Shown: positions 32,805-40,563 of the stretch, piece after piece
Numbering within the stretch: the stretch's first letter is position 1
Layout of the letters: the number at the start of each line of letters is the position of its first letter
Source of the DNA: Thermodesulfobacteriaceae bacterium UBA6232
Lineage (GTDB): Bacteria; Desulfobacterota; Thermodesulfobacteria; Thermodesulfobacteriales; Thermodesulfobacteriaceae
Length of the DNA: 64,000 nt
Direction of reading: 5' to 3'
NCBI GenBank assembly: GCA_002441555.1
Contig: DJWK01000022.1
Span: 29,270-93,269, forward strand
Position numbers and translations under genes: made by a program
Notes under the pieces: model-generated
Seen by the model: the letters and a program-made list of their open reading frames with translations, nothing else
Databases searched by the model: none
Told to the model about the DNA's origin: nothing

Positions 32805-33905
32805 TTATGAATTTGATTTGTTTTGAGAACTTGCAGTATAGATTTTTTTATATTTTTTGACAACCTTCTTTTTGGAACTCCTTTTTACATATTTCTTTTT
32901 TGAAGAATTTTTTACAAAAGATTTTTTTACATATTTCTTTTTTAAAGACTTTTTAGTATATTTCTTCGATTTTTTATAACTCCCTTTAGCCTTTGAGTTA
33001 TAATAATCTTTTGGACTGAAGCTTGCGGGAAGACTTAAATTAACAGCTGTATTAATAATAACAGGTGATATCCTATTTTCCAAAACAAGTTCGGAAAATT
33101 TGATAAGCTTTTTTGTATCCTCCCAGAGAGCATCTCTGTATGGGGCTCCGAGAATAGAAGTTATAATTAAACGATTATTAACCTTGGCAACATTGACAAG
33201 ACAATGTTTTGAAAGCCTTGTATAACCCGTTTTTCCACCGAGAATTTCATCTTTAATATCATCCTCAAAAAGCAATTTATTGGTATTTTTGACAATTAGA
33301 GTTCTACCTTTTTTGGAGGTAATTACTTTCACAGGAGTGCTGATAATTTCTTTAATATGAGGATATTTCAGGGCTTCATATAGTAAGAGAGCAAGTTCAT
33401 AGGCAGTGGTATATTGATTAGGTGCAGGAAGGCCTGAGGCAGTAACAAAATGTGAATCCTTAAGGCCCAAAAATTTTGCCTTTTCATTCATAAGTTCAGA
33501 AAATTTTTCTTCACTTCCTGCTACAGCTTCAGCCAAAGCAACCGCTGCCTGATTGGAAGATTTAATGAGCATTAAATAAAGGAGATCATCAACAGTATAA
33601 ACTTCACCTTCGTAAAGCCTGGGAGGAGTGCTTGAGGTTTCTTCTGCTGCTTTTGATATTCTTATTTCTTGAGAAAGAGGAAGCTTGTCAAGAACTATCA
33701 TGGCAGTTAAAAGTTTAACTGTGCTTGCAGGAGGAATTTTTACATTGGGATTTTTGGCATAAAGAATTTGCCCGGTAAGTCCATCAATAGCTACCCCAGA
33801 AAGGGCATCTATATTTTCAAGATATTCTGTATTGATTTCTGCCTTAATTATAGAAACTGAAAGAAAAAAAACGCAAAATATTAAAAAAGAAATTATTTTT
33901 TTCAT
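32805..33905 (-). CDS. dacA: D-alanyl-D-alanine carboxypeptidase (S11) with a Lys-rich repeat tail
   Basis: A 366-residue exported penicillin-binding protein that trims peptidoglycan stem peptides. A Sec signal (IISFLIFCVFFLSVSIIKA) precedes the S11 domain with SxxK in PPASTVKLLTAM, SxN in KSSNQAAVALAE and KTG in LGGKTGYTRLSKH. Instead of the usual beta-sandwich domain and amphipathic anchor, the last 60 or so residues are Lys/Ser/Tyr repeats (KKKYVKKS-like units). This tail could bind anionic wall or membrane polymers. The underlying DNA shows matching direct repeats. An SD-masking hairpin precedes the gene. Confidence 0.92.
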   Translation of the reverse strand: MKKIISFLIFCVFFLSVSIIKAEINTEYLENIDALSGVAIDGLTGQILYAKNPNVKIPPASTVKLLTAMIVLDKLPLSQEIRISKAAEETSSTPPRLYEGEVYTVDDLLYLMLIKSSNQAAVALAEAVAGSEEKFSELMNEKAKFLGLKDSHFVTASGLPAPNQYTTAYELALLLYEALKYPHIKEIISTPVKVITSKKGRTLIVKNTNKLLFEDDIKDEILGGKTGYTRLSKHCLVNVAKVNNRLIITSILGAPYRDALWEDTKKLIKFSELVLENRISPVIINTAVNLSLPASFSPKDYYNSKAKGSYKKSKKYTKKSLKKKYVKKSFVKNSSKKKYVKRSSKKKVVKKYKKIYTASSQNKSNS

Positions 33906-33911
33906 TATTAC

Positions 33912-33947
33912 CTCCTTTTAGCAAGATTTTTAAAGCTAAAAAAGGAG
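33912..33947 (-). promoter_or_regulatory. Hairpin that would mask the dacA ribosome-binding site
   Basis: On the transcript, CTCCTTTTTTAGC pairs with GCTAAAAGGAG, leaving a two-base bulge and a 12-base loop. The right arm contains the AGGAGG Shine-Dalgarno sequence of dacA, 5-6 bases before its ATG. Translation may need this stem to open, for example with temperature. It might alternatively slow readthrough from the cheR side. Confidence 0.45.
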
Positions 33948-34008
33948 TTTAATAAAAAGTTATCAGCAAGTCAAGACCTAACATACTGATTTTTTGCAAT
34001 TTTTTATT

Positions 34009-34845
34009 TTAGGATTCTTTTTTGTAGTAAACTACTGTCTTTCCAAGGAGTTTTTTTTCCATATCTTGAGGAGTGAAAGAAGGTAGTTCTGTTGCACCCA
34101 AGATAAGATAACCACCTTTATTTAGGGTATTCCAAAGGGAGGTAAAAACCTTAGTTTTAGTTTCCTTTGAAAAGTAAATAAGTACATACCTGCAAAGAAT
34201 TAAATCAAATTTTTCTTTTAATTTTCTTTCTGTTTCTAAAAGATTTAAATAATCAAATTTTACGAGGGATTTAACCCTTTCATCTATCCTCCAGGAACTG
34301 CCTTCCTGTTTGAAATATTTAACAAGAAAGGTCACAGGTAGCCCGCGGTTTACCTCTATTTGGTTATAAACCCCTTCTTTAGCTTTTTTTAAAGCACTTT
34401 GAGATATATCCGTAGCATAAATAAAAAATTTATAAGTGGATAAATATTTGGAAAAGTGTTCTAAAATGAGCATGGCAAGGCTATAAGGTTCTTGACCAGT
34501 AGAGCAGGCAGCAGACCAGATTTTTATTTGTTTTTCCTTTTCCCTTTTCTGGATGAGATCTGGTAAAATATGATTTTTAATTGCCTCAAAGGGATGCTGA
34601 TCTCGGAAAAAATAGGTTTCATTAGTTGTAAGAGTATCAATAATTTGGTTTAGTAAGGTTGGAGTAAGACCTATTTTTACTTTTTGATAAAATTGCTGTA
34701 AATCTTTATAGCCAAGGGTCAAGGCAAGTTCAGTAAGTCTATTTTCAAGTAGATATTCCTTTCCTGCCTGAAAGGAGATACCACTTACCCTTTCCACAAG
34801 GGTGGTAAAAAAATTAAAGATTTCCTGATTCATACTCATAGGCAT
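34009..34845 (-). CDS. cheR: CheR chemotaxis protein methyltransferase
   Basis: A 278-residue SAM-dependent enzyme that methylates glutamates on chemoreceptors. The N-terminal helical domain contains ENRLTELALTLGY and the catalytic part TNETYFFRD, KIWSAACSTGQEPYSLAML, YATDISQSALKKAKEG and FDLILCRYVLIYFS. It overlaps cheB by 10 bases and is the last gene of the flagellar/chemotaxis series. No C-terminal NWETF-binding extension is seen. Confidence 0.96.
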   Translation of the reverse strand: MPMSMNQEIFNFFTTLVERVSGISFQAGKEYLLENRLTELALTLGYKDLQQFYQKVKIGLTPTLLNQIIDTLTTNETYFFRDQHPFEAIKNHILPDLIQKREKEKQIKIWSAACSTGQEPYSLAMLILEHFSKYLSTYKFFIYATDISQSALKKAKEGVYNQIEVNRGLPVTFLVKYFKQEGSSWRIDERVKSLVKFDYLNLLETERKLKEKFDLILCRYVLIYFSKETKTKVFTSLWNTLNKGGYLILGATELPSFTPQDMEKKLLGKTVVYYKKES

Positions 34846-35873
34846 TTAAATATTTCCTTTAGTCTTTTTGGGATTTCAGATAAAGATAAAACTTCATCAG
34901 CCAGTCCACTTTCAATTACTGCTCGTGGCATTCCATAAACAATTGAGCTTTGCGCATCCTGAGCGATAACAGCACCCCCCTTTTTTTTGATAAGTTGAGC
35001 TCCTTCTGCTCCATCCCTTCCCATCCCCGTTAAAACCAGAGCCAAACAAGTGCCGTTATAAACTTCTGCTAAAGATTCAAAAAGAACATCAACTGAAGGC
35101 CTGCAATTGTTTTTAGGAGGACCCTGATGTAAATGAATAATCTTTTGATTGTTTTCTTTTTTAACAACCATGTGATAGTCTCCAGGAGCAATATAAACCA
35201 TACCCTCTTTCACTGGTTCGCCATTTTCAGCCTCTTTCACCTTTAGCGGTGTGATTTTGTCAAGCCTTTCTGCAAGCTGTTTGGTAAAAAGGGGAGGCAT
35301 ATGCTGCACTATTAGAATGGGAGCTGGAAAATCCCCAGGAAGCTCTTTAAAAATTTCTGTAAGTGTTTGGGGGCCTCCAGTGGAAACTCCGATTCCAAGA
35401 ACTCTATATAATCCGGATTTAATTCTTGTGGTAATTTTAGGTAAGGTTAAAAAAGAAGCTCTTACTTTCTCAGTTGCTCCTTTGATTTTGGGAAGAAGAT
35501 CTTCCTCTATTTTTTTAACACTTTCAAGAAAGGATTTAGTTGAAGGTTTAGGAACAAAGTCAAAGGCTCCAAGAGAAAGGGCTTCTAAGGTGGCTCTTGC
35601 TCCCTCCTGGGTAAGAGAAGAAAACATAATAACCTTTGCAGAGGGAACCTCTTTTTTTAAAAATCTTAAGGCAGTTAAACCATCCATTTCTGGCATTTCA
35701 ATATCAAGGGTAATCACATCGGGTCTCAAGCTCTTTGCTAACTCTACTGCCTTTTTGCCATTTTCTGCCTGGCCTACAATCTCAATTTGAGGATCTTTTT
35801 TGAGAATATCAGTAATGAGTTTCCGCATAATGGCAGAATCGTCTACCACAAGAACGCGAATTTTATCGGACAT
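34836..35873 (-). CDS. cheB: CheB protein-glutamate methylesterase/deamidase
   Basis: A 345-residue two-domain enzyme from the ATG at 35873 (AAGGA upstream); the frame is open further 5' into the preceding cheY. The receiver domain (IRVLVVDDSAIMRK, DVITLDIEMPEMDGL) regulates the methylesterase domain with the catalytic Ser in GIGVSTGGPQTL, His in IVQHMPPLFT and Asp in LTGMGRDGAEG. It removes methyl groups from chemoreceptors, opposing CheR. Confidence 0.97.
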   Translation of the reverse strand: MSDKIRVLVVDDSAIMRKLITDILKKDPQIEIVGQAENGKKAVELAKSLRPDVITLDIEMPEMDGLTALRFLKKEVPSAKVIMFSSLTQEGARATLEALSLGAFDFVPKPSTKSFLESVKKIEEDLLPKIKGATEKVRASFLTLPKITTRIKSGLYRVLGIGVSTGGPQTLTEIFKELPGDFPAPILIVQHMPPLFTKQLAERLDKITPLKVKEAENGEPVKEGMVYIAPGDYHMVVKKENNQKIIHLHQGPPKNNCRPSVDVLFESLAEVYNGTCLALVLTGMGRDGAEGAQLIKKKGGAVIAQDAQSSIVYGMPRAVIESGLADEVLSLSEIPKRLKEIFKCL

Positions 35874-35877
35874 ATTC

Positions 35878-36255
35878 TTAGAATCCTTCAAAGAGATATC
35901 TAATCTTGGTTTCAAGCATATCCTTGTCAAAGGGTTTCATGAGATATTCATTAGCTCCTGCCATGATAGCGTCAATGACACTCTTTTGTTGATTTTCTGT
36001 GGTCACCATCATGACTTTGATTTCTGCATATTCGGGATTTTCTCTAAGTTTTTTAAGAAACTCATAACCATTCATAACTGGCATATGCCAATCAAGAAGA
36101 ATAAGGGATATATCAGGATTCTCCTTAACCACTTTTAAAGCTTCTTCGCCATTTTCAGCTTCAAGCACGAAAAATCCCAATTCTTCAAGATACCTTTTTT
36201 CAATTTCTCTTACGGCTTTGGAATCATCAACTACTAACGCTTTTTTCATCACCAA
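35878..36255 (-). CDS. cheY: CheY-like single-domain response regulator
   Basis: A 125-residue receiver domain alone. It shows the acid pair in ALVVDDSKAVREIEKRYLEELG, phospho-acceptor Asp in SLILLDWHMPVMNGYEFL, and Lys in LMKPFDKDML. DWHMP is the CheY style. It probably carries the kinase signal to the flagellar switch or to an adaptation output. A second CheY is encoded near fliA. It overlaps the PK_C gene by 7 bases. Confidence 0.93.
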   Translation of the reverse strand: MVMKKALVVDDSKAVREIEKRYLEELGFFVLEAENGEEALKVVKENPDISLILLDWHMPVMNGYEFLKKLRENPEYAEIKVMMVTTENQQKSVIDAIMAGANEYLMKPFDKDMLETKIRYLFEGF

Positions 36256-36806
36256 TCCCTTGGTTTGGCAAGAATTTCTCTCACTTTGAGATTAAAAAAC
36301 ATGTTAGAGGGCATGGCCTTTATTATAGCAACGGTGTCAGCTCCTCTTACCGTTCCTGCAACAGCAATGACATCTTCAGGAGGAATTAAACCGGCATCAC
36401 AAGCCATAAGGGTAATCTCTACGCACACTTTGAGACCCTGCCCAAAAATTCTTAAAGTCTGTGCAATAAGAGTCTCCTCGGAATAATGAAAGCTTGCTCT
36501 TATGGCAGAGCCCACTCCTCTAAATACCATAGTCCCTGTATAGACCTTGGCACCAAGCTCCTGAAGTTCCTTTCTTATTTCTTCCTTCATTTCAATAAGA
36601 CCAGGCTCTCTGAAACCATAATTGTGAGTAACCACAACAAGGTTTACCTTTTCATCCTTTAAAGCCCTTGCAAATTTCAAACCCGTATCTCCGTAAGTGG
36701 ATGCAACAACTAAATGTTGAATATCTTTCTCCTTTAGGGCTTTTAAAGCAACTTCTATACAAGCCTCGGTATTTTCTGGTCCGGGTTTGGGAAAATAGAC
36801 TGTCAT
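36249..36806 (-). CDS. Stand-alone pyruvate-kinase C-terminal-domain-like protein
   Basis: A 185-residue protein resembling only the alpha/beta C-terminal domain of pyruvate kinase (PENTEACIEVALKALKEKDI, LVVASTYGDTGLKFA, LVVVTHNYGF, GTVRGADTVAIIKA). It has no catalytic barrel. In pyruvate kinase this domain holds the allosteric site, so a metabolite-sensing role is possible. It lies between a FliK-like gene and cheY with gaps of 1 base and an overlap, inside the motility cluster. Confidence 0.75.
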   Translation of the reverse strand: MTVYFPKPGPENTEACIEVALKALKEKDIQHLVVASTYGDTGLKFARALKDEKVNLVVVTHNYGFREPGLIEMKEEIRKELQELGAKVYTGTMVFRGVGSAIRASFHYSEETLIAQTLRIFGQGLKVCVEITLMACDAGLIPPEDVIAVAGTVRGADTVAIIKAMPSNMFFNLKVREILAKPRDW

Positions 36807-36807
36807 T

Positions 36808-37611
36808 TTATCCCACCCTCTCTAAAAAAAGGCCAGGCCTTGTTTCCCTTTTTAAAAGGTTAATTTTAATAGATTTTTCTAAAAGTGAAAGTTCTTCTTT
36901 TAAATTCTGTAATTCTTCCTTGGCTAAGTTAAAAACGGTATTTTCTGAAAAGTATAAATCCAAATATATAAAATGAGATGAATAAGAAAAAATTGCTTCA
37001 ACAAGTCCGAGATATTGAAAAAATAGCTTTAGAACAAAAATTTTCACCCTGTCACCCTTTTCTTCAGGAACAGGTAATTCTATATAGCCCCAGGACTTTT
37101 CATCTAAAAAAACAAAAGGCAAAAAAACTCTATCTTCCTCTATAACAAAATCGCTTATTTTGATGTTTTTACCAATTATTTCGTCTAAATCTTTTAAAAC
37201 CACTTTTTTGTCTTTTCCTTCTTCTTTTGAGATTAATGCTTTTAGGATTTGTGAAAGGACTCTCCATTCCTTGTTGGAAGCCTCCTGAGATATCCTTATA
37301 GAGGGTTTTTCTTTGGCAAGAAGATATAGAATTTTTGCTTCTTCTGATTCTTTTGAACTTCCGAGAACTTCAAGCACTATAGGGCCTTCGGATTTAAGGA
37401 CTTTTACTCTCAATAATTCACCTGGTTTAAAATCTTCAGGATTTAAAGTTCCTGCAAGCCTTGCTTGAAATTTATAGCCTCCAAATTCAAGGTAAAGAAG
37501 TTTTCCCTCAATTTGTAAAACCTTTACAGTTAGTTCCCTTCCTGGTCTGGAAAATAAACTCCAAAGATTTTCGGGTAAATAGTAAATGGGAAGAGGAGCT
37601 GTAATCTGCAT
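36808..37611 (-). CDS. FliK-like protein (flagellar hook-length control C-domain style)
   Basis: A 267-residue protein. The N-terminal beta-rich part (VKVLQIEGKLLYLEFGGYKFQAR, FKPGELLRVKVLKSEGPIVLEV) and the C-terminal part (WGYIELPVPEEKGDRVKIFVLKLFFQYLGLVEAIF, FNLAKEELQNLKEELSLLEKSIKI) resemble the FliK C-terminal fold, where a strand pair is followed by a long helix. It is much shorter than classical FliK. The flagellar setting supports the call, but sequence similarity is weak. Confidence 0.5.
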   Translation of the reverse strand: MQITAPLPIYYLPENLWSLFSRPGRELTVKVLQIEGKLLYLEFGGYKFQARLAGTLNPEDFKPGELLRVKVLKSEGPIVLEVLGSSKESEEAKILYLLAKEKPSIRISQEASNKEWRVLSQILKALISKEEGKDKKVVLKDLDEIIGKNIKISDFVIEEDRVFLPFVFLDEKSWGYIELPVPEEKGDRVKIFVLKLFFQYLGLVEAIFSYSSHFIYLDLYFSENTVFNLAKEELQNLKEELSLLEKSIKINLLKRETRPGLFLERVG

Positions 37612-37617
37612 GTTTCT

Positions 37618-37947
37618 TTAACTTAAAAGGTTTTTACGCTTTAAAATTAACTCCACCTCTCCTTCACTTAATCCCGTTTTTTTCGCAATTTCTTTAACGG
37701 TTAACCCCTTTTTATACAAATAAATAACCTCTTCTTTTGGATCAATATTTTTGATATCGTAAACCTCTTTTACTTCCTTTAATTCTTTTAACTTTTCAAC
37801 AAGGGCCTGAGCTCTTTTTACGCTTTCTTCAATTTCTTCCCAAGGGAGATTTAAAAATTTTTTAACCTTTAAGTATAAAAAAATCAATAAAATAATGATT
37901 ATTATGTCAAAAGCTAAAAGTCCCCAGAGCAAAAACTCTTTTTCCAC
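37618..37947 (-). CDS. Small membrane protein with C-terminal helix-turn-helix
   Basis: A 109-residue protein with one N-terminal membrane helix (LLWGLLAFDIIIIILLIFLYLKV), a short coiled-coil segment (about 35-65) and a C-terminal HTH-like motif (YLYKKGLTVKEIAKKTGLSEGEVELILK). This layout matches DUF2802/DUF6115-type proteins that occur in flagellar clusters. Function is unknown. Confidence 0.65.
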   Translation of the reverse strand: MEKEFLLWGLLAFDIIIIILLIFLYLKVKKFLNLPWEEIEESVKRAQALVEKLKELKEVKEVYDIKNIDPKEEVIYLYKKGLTVKEIAKKTGLSEGEVELILKRKNLLS

Positions 37948-37950
37948 TGT

Positions 37951-38622
37951 TTATACCCTCAAAAGAAGGGGTTCAAATTCAATTTCAGCTGGATTTAACT
38001 GATTATTGGTCTTTTTTAAATCTTCTAAAATTTTTTTCTCATAATCCAAAAGTTCCTTTTCATTTTGCCATACCAAAGGAGGGGTTTTTTTGAGCTTTTC
38101 TAAAAAAAATCTTCTTAAAAAAAGTTCATTTTTAAGGGCTATTTTAAGATCTTCGTAAGAGCTAAAGTAAAGATAGATATCACATTTCAAAAAGGTATTT
38201 TCATTTAAAGGGAGTAAAAAATTTTTAAGTTCAAAACGATAGGGGAATTTTTGCTCGGATTTAAAGAGAGATTTAGAAGCTAAAACTTTTTTTTTAGATA
38301 ATTCTTCAGCTTTGTTGGAAAAATTACCAGTTTGCTCGGTTTTGGAAAGAAGGATTTTTTCCCCTTTATGGCCTTCTAAAGAGGTTTTAAAGGAATTAGA
38401 TTTTTGAAAAAAAATTTTATACAAGGTAAAAAGCCCGCCAAGGAATAAGAAAAAGAGAATTAAACCCAAAAAAATAAGGAGGAAGGTTTTGGAGGATATC
38501 TTTTTAGGTTCCCTTTGAGGTGCTTCCTTATCCTCAGTCTCTTTTTCTTCTTCAAGAAGCTCTTTAACTAATTCTTCAGTTTTTTCTTTTGATTCTTTGG
38601 GACTTTCTTCCAAGTTAGCCAC
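37951..38622 (-). CDS. FliL-like single-pass membrane protein
   Basis: A 223-residue protein, with GTG as start at 38622 overlapping the cheY stop. An acidic cytoplasmic N-terminus (about 1-45) is followed by one membrane helix (TFLLIFLGLILFFLFLGGLF) and an exported domain of about 150 residues. The latter (FELKNFLLPLNENTFLKCDIYLYF, LRRFFLEKLKK) has the size and order of the FliL periplasmic fold. It looks like a diverged paralogue of the FliL at 48.2 kb, perhaps a stator-associated factor. Confidence 0.55.
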   Translation of the reverse strand: MANLEESPKESKEKTEELVKELLEEEKETEDKEAPQREPKKISSKTFLLIFLGLILFFLFLGGLFTLYKIFFQKSNSFKTSLEGHKGEKILLSKTEQTGNFSNKAEELSKKKVLASKSLFKSEQKFPYRFELKNFLLPLNENTFLKCDIYLYFSSYEDLKIALKNELFLRRFFLEKLKKTPPLVWQNEKELLDYEKKILEDLKKTNNQLNPAEIEFEPLLLRV

Positions 38623-38998
38623 CGAAGACTTTCTCCAGCTTTTCTTTTAAAGTTTCTGGTGTAAAGGGTTTAACGATATATTGATTAACCTTATATTTTA
38701 TGGCTTCAAGAATATTCTCTTTTTGAGCTTCAGCAGTTACCATAATAAAGGGAATATCTTTGGTTGCCTCGTTTGATCTCACAGCTTTCAAAAGTTCAAG
38801 CCCACTCATCTTGGGCATATTCCAGTCAGAGATTATGAGATCTACCTTTTCTTTAGAGAGAATCTCAAGGGCTGTAGTGCCATCATCAGCTTCAAGAATA
38901 TTTTTAAAACCGAGCTGGGTTAGAATATTTCTTATAATCTTCCTCATAGTTGAAAAATCATCTACTATAAGAACTTTAATATTGGTATCCAAAGGCAT
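38615..38998 (-). CDS. cheY: CheY chemotaxis response regulator
   Basis: A 127-residue receiver domain with the acidic pair in VLIVDDFSTMRKIIRNILTQLG, phospho-acceptor Asp in LIISDWNMPKMSGLELL, Thr in FIMVTAEAQKENI and Lys in YIVKPFTPETL. It is closer to canonical CheY (DFSTMRKI..NMPKM) than the second copy, so it is the best candidate for binding FliM. It lies 3 bases after fliA. Confidence 0.96.
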   Translation of the reverse strand: MPLDTNIKVLIVDDFSTMRKIIRNILTQLGFKNILEADDGTTALEILSKEKVDLIISDWNMPKMSGLELLKAVRSNEATKDIPFIMVTAEAQKENILEAIKYKVNQYIVKPFTPETLKEKLEKVFGG

Positions 38999-39001
38999 TT
39001 T

Positions 39002-39754
39002 CTAAGTACCTCCTTTGTTTTTTGGTTTATTTATTTTAAAATAACTTCTGAGTTTTAGCAAAGCCTGGTGATGAAGTTGAGAAATTCTTCCTTCGGTATA
39101 TCCAAGAACTTTGGCAATTTCCTTCATATTTAGGTCTTCATAATAATATAATGCAAGAACAAGTCTTTCCTTTTCACTCAAAAATTGTAGAGCCTCCTCA
39201 AGTTTTTCCTGAAGTTCCTTTAGGAGATATTTTTCAAAGGGATTTTCTTTATCAGAGGAGGGGGCAAGAAATTCAAAAATATCGTCGCTATCAAGTTCCG
39301 GCATTTTTTGTTTAAGGGTTTCAATATCAATAAAGGATATACCTTTTATATTTTCAAGGAGCTTGTGATATTCTTCAAGGGAAATTCCCATAGCCTCTGC
39401 TATTTCCTCTTCCTCAGGCATTCTTCCAAGTTTAAGATAAAGTTCCTTAACCTTTTCTTCAAGCTCTGAAGTTTTTTCCCTTACACTTCTTGGTATTATA
39501 TCTATTTTTCTTATTTCATCAAGAATGGCGCCTCTTATGCGATATTCCGCATAGGTTTTGAAATTAACCTTTTTGGAGGGGTCATAACGATGATAGGCTT
39601 CAATTAGGCCAATGATTCCCGCTGAGACAAGGTCTTCCTTGGAAAGAACAGGCTGTCCCAAATAAGCGTATTTACTGGCAAGATGAGTTATTCTTGGGAG
39701 AAAATCTTCAATTACTTTTTCAAGAGGTTCTTTAAAAGTAGGTTTTCCTGTCAT
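39002..39754 (-). CDS. fliA: Flagellar sigma factor FliA (sigma-28)
   Basis: A 250-residue sigma factor from the ATG at 39754, one base after the flhG stop; a longer frame exists upstream but lies inside flhG. Region 2 is LVSAGIIGLIEAYHRYDPSKKVNFKTYAEYRIRGAILDEIR, region 3 EEEEIAEAMGISLEEY, and region 4 has the HTH NMKEIAKVLGYTEGRISQLHHQALLKLR. It directs late flagellar and chemotaxis genes. Linkage to flhF-flhG is conserved in polar flagellates. Confidence 0.95.
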   Translation of the reverse strand: MTGKPTFKEPLEKVIEDFLPRITHLASKYAYLGQPVLSKEDLVSAGIIGLIEAYHRYDPSKKVNFKTYAEYRIRGAILDEIRKIDIIPRSVREKTSELEEKVKELYLKLGRMPEEEEIAEAMGISLEEYHKLLENIKGISFIDIETLKQKMPELDSDDIFEFLAPSSDKENPFEKYLLKELQEKLEEALQFLSEKERLVLALYYYEDLNMKEIAKVLGYTEGRISQLHHQALLKLRSYFKINKPKNKGGT

Positions 39755-39755
39755 T

Positions 39756-40550
39756 TTATAGCTGAGAAAATCTCTCCAAAAATTCTTGAAATTCAAGCTC
39801 CTTCTTTTGGGATTTTTGATTAAGCAATTTATAAGCGATTTCTTTAATTTTGGCACTAAGTTTGGTATCAGGGCAAAGCATTAAATAGGGCACCTGTGAC
39901 CTTATGGCCTTTTTTACGCATTCATCATAATGTAAAACCCCAAGAAGGCTTAATTTTACTTCAGGTAGAAACTTTTCAACCACATAAAGCAATTGCTGAT
40001 ATATCTTTTTTCCTTCTTCCTCGTCTTTGACCATATTTACCACCAATTGAAAATTTTTAATCCTGCCTTTTTTATAGACCACCTTAATATAGGCATAGGC
40101 ATCTGCCATAGAGGTTGGCTCTGGAGTTACAAGGACTATTCTTTCATCTGCCAATTGGGAAAAGAAAAGAACATTATCTGAAATTCCTGCAGAAATGTCA
40201 AAAAATAAATAATCATAGGGATAAAGGGCTTCTTCCATCTGAGTTTTTAATAAAAGTTTTTGAGAGGAATTTAATTGGGTAAGTTCATAGACCCCTGCGC
40301 CAGCTGGAATTATAGAAAATTTATACTCCGTTTGATAAATAATTTCTTTTAGGGTTAAAGTGCCATTAAGCACATATCTTATGTCAAATTTAGGAGAAAG
40401 TCCAAGCATTATATCCACATTGGCAAGCCCCAAATCTGCATCAAAAATAACAACCCTTTGGTTAAGTTGACTTAAGGCCAAAGAAAGATTTATTACAAAA
40501 CTGGTTTTTCCAACTCCTCCTTTACCACTTGCTACAGAAAAACTCTTCAT
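39756..40550 (-). CDS. flhG: FlhG/FleN MinD-like ATPase, flagellar number regulator
   Basis: A 264-residue deviant Walker-A ATPase (SVASGKGGVGKTSFVINLSLAL, VVIFDADLGLANVDIMLGL, DYLFFDISAGI). It limits flagellar number and, in many bacteria, restrains the sigma-54 flagellar activator. It lies directly after flhF, the usual polar-flagellum pairing. The C-terminus lacks the membrane-targeting helix expected in MinD but keeps ELLY-type helices. Confidence 0.95.
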   Translation of the reverse strand: MKSFSVASGKGGVGKTSFVINLSLALSQLNQRVVIFDADLGLANVDIMLGLSPKFDIRYVLNGTLTLKEIIYQTEYKFSIIPAGAGVYELTQLNSSQKLLLKTQMEEALYPYDYLFFDISAGISDNVLFFSQLADERIVLVTPEPTSMADAYAYIKVVYKKGRIKNFQLVVNMVKDEEEGKKIYQQLLYVVEKFLPEVKLSLLGVLHYDECVKKAIRSQVPYLMLCPDTKLSAKIKEIAYKLLNQKSQKKELEFQEFLERFSQL

Positions 40551-40563
40551 AGGTACCCCCCTA

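Noticed and set aside
35251..35790. A 179-codon plus-strand frame
   Set aside because: It is the antisense shadow of cheB; the translation is Ser/Arg-rich and without motifs.
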